A stretch of DNA of 64,000 bases from Aphanomyces cochlioides (lineage: Eukaryota; Oomycota; Saprolegniomycetes; Saprolegniales; Verrucalvaceae), in contig JAHQRK010000008.1 of NCBI GenBank assembly GCA_019828595.1, forward strand, positions 868,001-932,000. The letters run 5' to 3'. The translations under genes and the position numbers were made by a program. A model generated the notes under the pieces. The model did no database searches. It worked only from the letters and a program-made list of their open reading frames with translations, and was not told where the DNA came from. This document shows, in pieces, positions 37,501-49,500 of this stretch. Each line of letters starts with the position of its first letter. Position 1 is the first letter of the stretch.

Positions 37501-40500
37501 CACAGGGGGCATAATCTCTTGTTCAATTACTTGGGCAAATTCCAGGAAGTTGGGTCCAACAAAAGTATGTTCGTCATGGAAGGCAATATCCACACACTGC
37601 AAAAGCAGATAGACGACGTTGACTTTACACCAGGCCTTGTCAACTTACTTCATGAAGATTCAGCGTTGGTGCTTGACCTAAGTGTTCCTGAGTGGATGTT
37701 GTCGCAAGCTGAGATTGAGAGTTGGTCCAAACTATGGATAGAATGGATGCACCGTACTATAGATCATTGTCTCGACGAGTCGACGATAGGTGGTCGCGTG
37801 CTTGCGGACGTTCCATTGCTCGGCTCATCGGATGTATTGAGGGAAGTCGAAGAAGGTCTTTTGGAGACTCTGAACTTACGTCCGTTGGATATTGAAGATA
37901 TTTACCCCGTGACAGGAATGCAGGCAGGTCTTTTATCAGCAATGATGCGTGATCCGAGCGAGTATGTGTTGCAGTCTGTGTTTGATATCATTGGTGACTT
38001 TGACTTCGAGCGATTGCAATCTAGCTGGAAGAAGCTATCTCTTGATATCCAAGTGCTTCGAACAGTGTTTGTGTCAACTTCGCACGGAATTTACCAAGCG
38101 GTGACGAAGGACGATTTCAGTGAATGGCAATGGTTGGATGAGACATGGTCTGTGGATGATCTCGAGTCGAGAACGAAAGAATTGATGGTTAACGATCGTC
38201 TTCGTGGGTTTACACTGGCATCGAAGTCATTTCAGCGCTTTACTGGAATTCGTGTATCAGGTACGGTAAAATGTATCAACTGCAGGTCATGTGTGTAATT
38301 TAGATGGTCGAACTCGAGTTCTATGGACTCAACATCACTCTTTGGTTGATGGGTGGACATTGTCTTTGATGCGCGATAGGCTGGTTCAAATTTGTTTCAA
38401 CAAGCATGAGCGGGCGAATTTTATTCAATTCAAAAGCTACATTCAATGGCTTTCTAATCAGCCTCGAGACATGGGACAATTGTTTTGGTCAAAGGCATTA
38501 GCTGATGTGAACAACGCTTCTTCATTATCGCTTGCGAAGCCGCATGTGTTGCCGTCAGATATGCGCATTAAATATCAAAAGGTGGAAACTCTCTTGAGTC
38601 TTCCTGACGTGACAAATGTTTGCCGACACCTTGGAGTCACTGTAAGCTCTGTGTTTCGTGCAGGTTGGGCAGTCCTCTTGAAGCATTACACAAGGAGCGA
38701 TTGGGTTATGTTTGGCTCCATCGCTTCTGGTCGTGACAGTAATATTGATGGAGTGGAGCGGTAAGAAATGCTCTATTTATTGATACTAAGTGTTTTTTAG
38801 GATGGTTGGAGTGTCTATAAATGCAATTCCAATATTGTCTCATACAAAATCAACATCCACGATACAAGACGCAATTGAAGATATGCACGCCTACTCTGCG
38901 GCGACTGTTCAGCACGCTCATCACAGCCTTCTTGATATCAAACAATGGAGTGGAATGACCGCACGCAAGAATTTCTTTGATTCTATAATGGGATATCAAA
39001 ATTTTCCTGTAACTGAACTGGAAGCAAACACTGCACGCCCTTTTGCACTTGAGTTTCAAGTCGCAGAAGAGTTCGCAGACTCAATGATAAGCGTCATCGC
39101 TGAGCCAGCAGGGCCAGATTATTCTGTGACTATCACCTATCAAACAAGTGAAGTCGATCGTTTTGTGGTTGAAACTATGCTTGAGAGATACACAAGTATA
39201 TTGAAGCGAATGGCCACAGTGTCAAATCTAAGTGAAACAATCGCGAGCCTCGACCAACCATCGCAGAGTGAACTTGGCGTCATACAATCATCAACATTTG
39301 TTAACGATGTCGAACTCCCTTACAAACTCTTGCACCATGCGTTTGAATCAAGAGCTCTGGAGTTCCCGATTTGAGAGCTGTGGAATACGAAGAATCCTGG
39401 TTGTCTTACAGTCAATTGAATTCTCACGCCAACACGTTGGCGAGTATGTTGGTATCGATTGGTGCCCAAACTGGTCGCCGTGTTGCTGTGGTCATGGATA
39501 GATCTCTTGAGCTCATCGTCGGTTTATTGGCAGTGCTAAAAACTGGCGCTTCAATGATGCCTGTTGACGCTTCATTTCCTGCAAATCGAATATTGTACAT
39601 GTTGGAAGATTCAAACGCAATAGCAGTGGTCACAATGAGAGAGCACAAAGAAAATATCGAGGAAATGCAGTTGAGTGTACCTGTGGTGTATACTAGCGTA
39701 AAAGAATTGGATAAAAATCCAGTCGAGCTTCAAACATCAATGTGTCACAAGGCAACGCCAAACGACGAGGTGTATGTGGTTTATACTTCGGGTTCCACAG
39801 GTAAACCAAAAGGTGTCCCTGTATTGCACCGTAGCGCCGTGAATGCTGTGTTTGTGACCAGATCTCACGTTCCAGTTGAAGTTGGAGACCGTGTTATTCA
39901 GTTTATGGCGATTGGGTTTGATGTTTGCCAATGGGAAATTTGGAAGGCATTGTCAAATGGGGCTACTCTTGTTTTCCGAGGGTCTGACCCGTATAAAACT
40001 CTCCAAACAGTAAATGTACTGCTCTTTACGGTATCAGGGGTGCAAAAACTGGGCGACCCAATGAACTATCCAAATATCAAGGTCATTACAATTGGGGGGG
40101 AGTCCATACCTTCGACGCTGAAGGATTTATGGAGTCCACATGTTCGTTTGGTAAATTGCTATGGTCCCTCAGAGTGTTGTATTGCTACCCATTGTGCAGT
40201 GATGTCATTTGATGCACCTGTGAGTATTGGACGGCCAATCGACAATGTCTGGTCGTATGTGCTGGATGAGAACCAACGTGTTGTTCCTGTCGGTGTGGTT
40301 GGCGAACTATATTTGGGTGGTATTTGTGTGTCGCCTGGGTATATCAATTTGCCTGATCAAACAGAAATGCGTTTTATCTCAAATCCTTTTGTGGCAGATG
40401 GTGGATTGATGTATCGCACTGGTGACAGCGCTAGGGTGACCCCAGAAGGAAACATACAGATTCTCGGCCGACTCGACACTCAAGTGAAATTGAAAGGCTA

Positions 40501-43500
40501 TCGTGTCGAGCTGGATGAAGTCGCAGAAGTAATAACGCAGCATCCGTCAGTGAAGGAGGCAGCCGCTATAGTGAAGGATAAAGTACATCTTGTGGGATAC
40601 TTTACACCTGCAAACGTGGATATTGTTGAATTGGAAACGTTTGTAGCCAGCATGCTTCCTGTTTACATGGTACCAAGCGTGTGGGTAGGTTTGGATGAAA
40701 TGCCAATTAGTACGAACGGCAAGATTGACAAAAAGGCATTGGAAGCTTTGGAAATCGACATTTTTGTGGACGAGCTAGAATCCGAGCCCGAAAGACGCAT
40801 GGCTGAGATATGGGCAACCGTGCTGGAAGTAAATATTGCTGAGATTGGTCGCAATTCGTCCTTTTTCGCACTCGGTGGTGATTCTATTTCAGCTCTGCGA
40901 GTGATTGCAGAATGTGCTCGTCATGGCATAGTATCAACAGTTGCAGAACTGTTTAAGGTTTCAACGCTGAGTCGATTCACTGCCAGTACAAACAGTCAAG
41001 CTGATTGGAGTTGGCCTCCTGTGTCGGTGGCTCATGATGTAATCGATGAAATAGTCTCTACGTGGTCTGCGGCCCTCGGGCTAACTGATTTTGTTATCTA
41101 TCCTGTAACTCCACTCCAAGCGGGAATGGTGTATCAAACTATTCAGATGTCGACAGCGTATGTGATGCATTTGCCGATTGCATTGGCAGATGATGTTGAT
41201 GCCAACAACGTCATAAATGCTTTCCTGGAACTCGTTGGGCGGAACGAAATTCTCCGTACTACTTTTGTGACGACAACGAAGGGAATTTTTCAAATCATTC
41301 GACAGGATACGGAATTCTTTGAGGTCAATCAAGTTGCTGTTCCATCCTTGGATGACTTATTGGAGTCAACATATTGTCGCGGCTTTGCCATTGGTGATAA
41401 GTGCTTTTGCCGTTTGACAATTTTGACGACTCCTTCAGAACGTTATGCCTTAATGACAATCCATCATGCGTTGTACGATGGCTGGTCAACGAGCATGATT
41501 GTATCTGACTTTCTGAGCCTTCTTGACGGTCAAGAAGTGATAGATCGACCACCGTTCCGCAATGTGATTGACTATATTGAAGCACAAGACAAGGAAGAAA
41601 CTGAGTCGTTCTGGCGAACGTACCTTGATGGCGCGACTTCACACGATTTGACTCTTGGAAAGGCGGGTACTGAAGAATGTAACTCATCGTTGTCATTAAT
41701 TGCATCGGTGTCGATGAATGAGTTGACGGTTACAGCAAAAGAATATAGCTCGACAGTGGCAGTAATGGCTAAATTGGCATGGGCTGCGACACTGCGCAAA
41801 TATACCCGTTCGAATGGCGTGGTGTTTGGTCAAGTAATGGCAAATCGAGATATCCCAGTGTCAGGTGCAGAGAGGTGCGTTGGATGTATAATTGGCAGGC
41901 AATAATATCTTGCGTAGGATCTTAGGGCCACTCTTAAGCACTGTTCCATGCCGCGTAGAGTTCGATGACAAATCTTCATTATCTAGTCTTGTATCCATGG
42001 TCCAGGAGCAGCAAGGACTTGTGGCTAATCATTCACATGCCAGTTTGGTTGACATCAAGAAATGGTGTGGAGTTGAAGGCGACTTGTATGATACTCTTTT
42101 TGTGTATCAGAACCTACCAGATACACCAATGCAACCAGAATTTGAAGATGATGTTACTGCTTCCATTCAATACGCAGTAGACCATGCATTTGAACTGATT
42201 GTAGAACCCAATTCGACGAATTTGACTGTCCGATGTGCATTTAATCCCTCCAACATGACATGGAGAGATGCCCGATGGTTATTGGAAGAATATGATTACA
42301 CCCTGAAGCAAATGTTTATCACTATGGAACCCTCGAGTGAGCTTTCAGCGTTGTGGGAATTATCCAGCGTTCAAAATGAGGTAATTTTTTCAGCAACACG
42401 TGGTATCCACGCTGATTTACCGTTCTCGTTGCTACATCATGCGTTTGAAAAGAGATCTAGAAGTCACCCTGACTTTCCTGCGATTGAGTTTGAAGGCCAA
42501 AGCCTGTCGTACCGTGAACTGGATTCTACAGCCAACACGTTGGCAAGCAAATTGGTCGGTTTAGGAATTCGCTGTGGGTGTCGCGTGGCTGTGATCATGG
42601 AGCGGTGTTTGGAATTTCCTATTGGGTTGCTGGCCGTCTTGAAAGCCGGAGCTGCAATGATGCCGTTGGACGCTATGTTTCCGGCTGCTCGACTTTCGTA
42701 TGTGCTTTCAGACGCAAGTGCAGCCGCTGTGATAACTACTGAAGCGTATCGCTACCGCATAGACGAATTGAAGTTATCGATTCCTGTTGTGTACATCAAC
42801 TCTGAAGATTTAGCAACGAATCCGCTCGAGTATTCTCCGTCTTCTGAAAACATTGCCTCTCCAGAGGATGAAGCGTACATTGTTTATACGTCGGGATCCA
42901 CGGGTAAACCCAAGGGTGTGCCTGTCCTCCACAAGGGCACAGTGAATACGATGATGCATGGCACAATCAAATTTGATCTCGAGGGAGCTCGTATGCTTCA
43001 ATTTTTTGCCGTTGGTTTCGATGGCTTTCAGTCGGATATGTGGTCGGCCCTCACGCAGGGTGCGACTCTTGTACTTCGAAGCGACAATAATCTGGATGAC
43101 CTCTTGTCTACGATTGATATGGTAACAATAACACCAACGGGCTTGTCGCTATTGGGAGACCCCAATAAATATCCTCGACTCCGATGCGTCGGTGTTGCAG
43201 GTGAATCCGTGCCGACGTCACTGCGAGACTTGTGGGCAGATAAGGTTCATTTGATAAATTGTTATGGGCCTAGTGAAGGCAGTATGGGAACGCATTACGA
43301 AACCATTTACCCGGACAATGCAATTACCATAGGCAACCCATTTGCAAACGTAAATGCATATGTCTTGGATGATCTTCAGCGATTAGTACCAATCGGGGTG
43401 ATTGGTGAATTGTATTTGGGTGGAGTATGCGCTTCGCCATCTTATATTAATTTGCCAGAAGAGACAGCGACGAGGTTTTTGGCAGATCCGTTTACCGGTG

Positions 43501-46500
43501 GTCGTATGTTCCGTACGGGCGATGTCGCCCGCCTGTTATCGAACGGCAAAATGGAAGTTTTGGGTCGTCAAGACAGCCAGGTGAAATTAAAGGGGTATCG
43601 AATTGAGTTAGATGAAGTAGCCGAAGCTATGATGCAACATCCTCGAGTGACCACCGCTGCTGCGATTGTGAAGAACAAGACTCAATTAATTGGGTACTTC
43701 ACGCCTGCTAATGTCTCCACAGTCGAGCTACGCCAAACTGTAGCAGACATTCTTCCAACGTACATGGTGCCTAGTATATGGGTGGGATTAGATAACATGC
43801 CTCAAAACGTGAATGGCAAGACTGACAAGAAAGCTTTGGAAGCGATGGATATAGTGCTTGAAGTGGACACGCCTGAAACTGATGAAGAAAAGCAAATGGC
43901 ACAAGTTTGGGCCAATGTGTTGAATATCAATGTGGACGACATTGGTCGAAATTCATCTTTCATTGAGCTTGGCGGAGACTCAATTTCGGCAATCAAAGTG
44001 GTTGCTGCATGCAGTGCGCTTGGGGTGTCTATTTCTACTGCTCAATTGTTTAAGGGAGCCGTTTTGAGTAGAGTTGCTGAGATCTCAACCAAACTTGGAT
44101 GTACCATTTGGCCGTCTGTATATCTTGAAAAAGAAGTTGTCGATGAGATTACAGAATCATGGTCGAGGAAACTCAATTTAGATAATTTCATTGTCTATCC
44201 CCCGTCGCCATTGCAAGCAGGCATGGTGTATGCGACGTTGAATAACCCTTCCTCGTATGTAGCGCAAATGCCAGTGGTGCTTGAAGAGAACACGACGACG
44301 GATGCACTTATGACTGCATTTAAACAACTCGTGGAAAGACATGAAATCCTGCGCACTACATTTGCAACGTCCACCTCCGGTATTGTTCAAGTGATTCGAA
44401 GCGACATCGTTGGTCTGAAAGTCGAAACATCTTCGTTGGAACTGGAAAATTTCCTCTCAGATGATCTCGCTCGTGGCTTTAGCCTCGGTGACAAGTATTT
44501 CTGTCGTTTGACGATAGTGACTTCAAACAGCCAAAGGACTGCTATTTTGACATTACATCATGCATTGTACGATGGTTGGACTGTAGGAATGCTTTTGTCG
44601 GACTTATTGTGTCTCGTTCGTGGAGAAGAAGTGGTGGATCGTCCTCCGTTCCGCCGAGTTGTCGATTACATAGAAGCGCAAGATAAAATTGCTACACAAG
44701 ATTACTGGAGTACATACTTGTCTGGTGTCGTGCCGAGCCACTTGGCTGGAGCCAGCAATATTGCTTATAGCTCTGAAGGAGACAGTCGTCCTTTGTCCTT
44801 GGTTACGACTTTGCCGCTTGCGTCAATGATCGAAGTAGCCAAAAAGTTGGGAATTACGGTTGCCGTTTTCGTCAAGCTAGCTTGGGCTATTACATTACGC
44901 AAGTATACAAGATCAAACGATGTAGTGTTTGGGCAAGTCCTTGCAAACCGCGATATTCCCGTGCAGGGTGCTGAGAGGTATGTTTTCTGCTGATGCATCA
45001 TTGCTCATGATGAAAATTATTTTGTAGGATACTTGGTCCTCTCCTCAGCACGGTTCCGTGTCGTGTACAGTTCGATGATTCCAAGTCGGCCAAAGAACTG
45101 GCTTCAGTTGTGCAGTCTCAGCATGGTTTAGCGACCACTCATTCGTATGCAAGTTTGACTGACATAAAGCACTGGAGTGGTGCTGAAGCCAACTTGTACG
45201 ATTCCCTCTTTGTGTATCAAAATTTGCCTGACGTGCCAACTAATCCAAATGACGACGACAATGACGCGACGAATGAGCCAATTCATTCTGGTTCGGACAA
45301 CAATTACGAGCTCATCGTTGAACCTAATGGACAGATCATGAAAGTTCGTTCACACTTCAATCCGTCGAAATTGACATGGAGTGACGCTCGAAACATCTTG
45401 ATGGAGTTTGATTACTCTCTTACACAATTACACAATGTGGCCAAAAAGTCAGGTTGTGTGTCTGAATTCTGGCATCTTTCTCCCGAACAAGAGTCGTTTA
45501 TCCATTCAGCAACACGTGGTATCCACGCTGATTTACCGTTCTCGTTGCTACATCATGCGTTTGAAAAGAGATCTAGAAGTCACCCTGACTTTCCTGCGAT
45601 TGAGTTTGAAGGCCAAAGCCTGTCGTACCGTGAACTGGATTCTACAGCCAACACGTTGGCAAGCAAATTGGTCGGTTTAGGAATTCGCTGTGGGTGTCGC
45701 GTGGCTGTGATCATGGAGCGGTGTTTGGAATTTCCTATTGGGTTGCTGGCCGTCTTGAAAGCCGGAGCTGCAATGATGCCGTTGGACGCTATGTTTCCGG
45801 CTGCTCGACTTTCGTATGTGCTTTCAGACGCAAGTGCAGCCGCTGTGATAACTACTGAAGCGTATCGCTACCGCATAGACGAATTGAAGTTATCGATTCC
45901 TGTTGTGTACATCAACTCTGAAGATTTAGCAACGAATCCGCTCGAGTATTCTCCGTCTTCTGAAAACATTGCCTCTCCAGAGGATGAAGCGTACATTGTT
46001 TATACGTCGGGATCCACGGGTAAACCCAAGGGTGTGCCTGTCCTCCACAAGGGCACAGTGAATACGATGATGCATGGCACAATCAAATTTGATCTCGAGG
46101 GAGCTCGTATGCTTCAATTTTTTGCCGTTGGTTTCGATGGTTTTCAGTGGGATATGTGGTTGGCCCTCACGCAGGGTGCGACTCTTGTACTTCGAAGCGA
46201 CAATAATCTGGATGACCTCTTGTCTACGATTGATATGGTAACAATAACACCAACGGGCTTGTCGCTATTGGGAGACCCCAATAAATATCCTCGACTCCGA
46301 TGCGTCGGTGTTGCAGGTGAATCCGTGCCGACGTCACTGCGAGACTTGTGGGCAGATAAGGTTCATTTGATAAATTGTTATGGGCCTAGTGAAGGCAGTA
46401 TGGGAACACATTTTGAATTCATTTCATCCGGAGAAGCAATATCAGTAGGGAATCCTATCGCCAATGTCAATGCATATGTCTTGGATGATCTTCAGCGACT

Positions 46501-49500
46501 AGTACCAATCGGGGTGATTGGTGAATTGTATTTGGGTGGAGTATGCGTTTCGCCATCTTATATTAATTTGCCAGAAGAGACAGCGACGAGGTTTTTGGCA
46601 GATCCGTTTACCGGTGGTCGTATGTTCCGTACGGGCGATGTCGCCCGCCTGTTATCGAACGGCAAAATGGAAGTTTTGGGTCGTCAAGACAGCCAGGTGA
46701 AATTAAAGGGGTATCGAATTGAGTTAGATGAAGTAGCCGAAGCTATGATGCAACATCCTCGAGTGACCACCGCTGCTGCGATTGTGAAGAACAAGACTCA
46801 ATTAATTGGGTACTTCACGCCTGCTAATGTCTCCACAGTCGAGCTACGCCAAACTGTAGCAGACATTCTTCCAACGTACATGGTGCCTAGTATATGGGTG
46901 GGATTAGATAACATGCCTCAAAACGTGAATGGCAAGACTGACAAGAAAGCTTTGGAAGCGATGGATATAGTGCTTGAAGTGGACACGCCTGAAACTGATG
47001 AAGAAAAGCAAATGGCACAAGTTTGGGCCAATGTGTTGAATATCAATGTGGACGACATTGGTCGAAATTCATCTTTCATTGAGCTTGGCGGAGACTCAAT
47101 TTCGGCAATCAAAGTGGTTGCTGCATGCAGTGCGCTTGGGGTGTCTATTTCTACTGCTCAATTGTTTAAGGGAGCCGTTTTGAGTAGAGTTGCTGAGATC
47201 TCAACCAAACTTGGATGTACCATTTGGCCGTCTGTATATCTTGAAAAAGAAGTTGTCGATGAGATTACAGAATCATGGTCGAGGAAACTCAATTTAGATA
47301 ATTTCATTGTCTATCCCCCGTCGCCATTGCAAGCAGGCATGGTGTATGCGACGTTGAATAACCCTTCCTCGTATGTAGCGCAAATGCCAGTGGTGCTTGA
47401 AGAGAACACGACGACGGATGCACTTATGACTGCATTTAAACAACTCGTGGAAAGACATGAAATCCTGCGCACTACATTTGCAACGTCCACCTCCGGTATT
47501 GTTCAAGTGATTCGAAGCGACATCGTTGGTCTGAAAGTCGAAACATCTTCGTTGGAACTGGAAAATTTCCTCTCAGATGATCTCGCTCGTGGCTTTAGCC
47601 TCGGTGACAAGTATTTCTGTCGTTTGACGATAGTGACTTCAAACAGCCAAAGGACTGCTATTTTGACATTACATCATGCATTGTACGATGGTTGGACTGT
47701 AGGAATGCTTTTGTCGGACTTATTGTGTCTCGTTCGTGGAGAAGAAGTGGTGGATCGTCCTCCGTTCCGCCGAGTTGTCGATTACATAGAAGCGCAAGAT
47801 AAAATTGCTACGCAAGATTACTGGAGTACATACTTGTCTGGTGTCGTGCCGAGCCACTTGGCTGGAGCCAGCAATATTGCTTATAGCTCTGAAGGAGACA
47901 GTCGTCCTTTGTCCTTGGTTACGACTTTGCCGCTTGCGTCAATGATCGAAGTAGCCAAAAAGTTGGGAATTACGGTTGCCGTTTTCGTCAAGCTAGCTTG
48001 GGCTATTACATTACGCAAGTATACAAGATCAAACGATGTAGTGTTTGGGCAAGTCCTTGCAAACCGCGATATTCCCGTGCAGGGTGCTGAGAGGTATGTT
48101 TTCTGCTGATGCATCATTGCTCATGATGAAAATTATTTTGTAGGATACTTGGTCCTCTCCTCAGCACGGTTCCGTGTCGTGTACAGTTCGATGATTCCAA
48201 GTCGGCCAAAGAACTGGCTTCAGTTGTGCAGTCTCAGCATGGTTTAGCGACCATTCATTCGTATGCAAGTTTGACTGACATAAAGCACTGGAGTGGTGCT
48301 GAAGCCAACTTGTACGATTCCCTCTTTGTGTATCAAAATTTGCCTGACGTGCCAACTAATCCAAATGACGACGACAACAACGCGACGGAAGCGCCAATTC
48401 ACTCTGGTTCGGACAACAATTACGAGCTCATCGTTGAACCTAATGGACAGATCATGAAAGTTCGTTCACACTTCAATCCGTCGAAATTGACATGGAGTGA
48501 CGCTCGAAACATCTTGATGGAGTTTGATTACTCTCTTACACAATTACACAATGTGGCCAAAAAGTCAGGTTGTGTGTCTGAATTCTGGCATCTTTCTCCC
48601 GAACAAGAGTCGTTTATCCATTCAGCAACACGTGGTATCCACGCTGATTTACCGTTCTCGTTGCTACATCATGCGTTTGAAAAGAGATCTAGAAGTCACC
48701 CTGACTTTCCTGCGATTGAGTTTGAAGGCCAAAGCCTGTCGTACCGTGAACTGGATTCTACAGCCAACACGTTGGCAAGCAAATTGGTCGGTTTAGGAAT
48801 TCGCTGTGGGTGTCGCGTGGCTGTGATCATGGAGCGGTGTTTGGAATTTCCTATTGGGTTGCTGGCCGTCTTGAAAGCCGGAGCTGCAATGATGCCGTTG
48901 GACGCTATGTTTCCGGCTGCTCGACTTTCGTATGTGCTTTCAGACGCAAGTGCAGCCGCTGTGATAACTACTGAAGCGTATCGCTACCGCATAGACGAAT
49001 TGAAGTTATCGATTCCTGTTGTGTACATCAACTCTGAAGATTTAGCAACGAATCCGCTCGAGTATTCTCCGTCTTCTGAAAACATTGCCTCTCCAGAGGA
49101 TGAAGCGTACATTGTTTATACGTCGGGATCCACGGGTAAACCCAAGGGTGTGCCTGTCCTCCACAAGGGCACAGTGAATACGATGATGCATGGCACAATC
49201 AAATTTGATCTCGAGGGAGCTCGTATGCTTCAATTTTTTGCCGTTGGTTTCGATGGCTTTCAGTCGGATATGTGGTCGGCCCTCACGCAGGGTGCGACTC
49301 TTGTACTTCGAAGCGACAATAATCTGGATGACCTCTTGTCTACGATTGATATGGTAACAATAACACCAACGGGCTTGTCGCTATTGGGAGACCCCAATAA
49401 ATATCCTCGACTCCGATGCGTCGGTGTTGCAGGTGAATCCGTGCCGACGTCACTGCGAGACTTGTGGGCAGATAAGGTTCATTTGATAAATTGTTATGGG

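Larger units (their letters stand above)
36634..45516 (+). repeat. NRPS internal duplication, copy 2
   Basis: Second copy of the block at 25856-34739. It ends at TCAGCAACACGTGGT, after which copy 1 goes on to A5 but copy 2 goes on to an A4-type domain. It holds the single-base deletion at 39365-39367. Confidence 0.85.

Noticed and set aside
27483..48143. Separate NRPS genes, as suggested by the stop codons at each open-frame end
   Set aside because: Each break is a 40-51 nt GT...AG intron at a conserved codon, and splicing restores one continuous frame, except for the single lesion at 39365.
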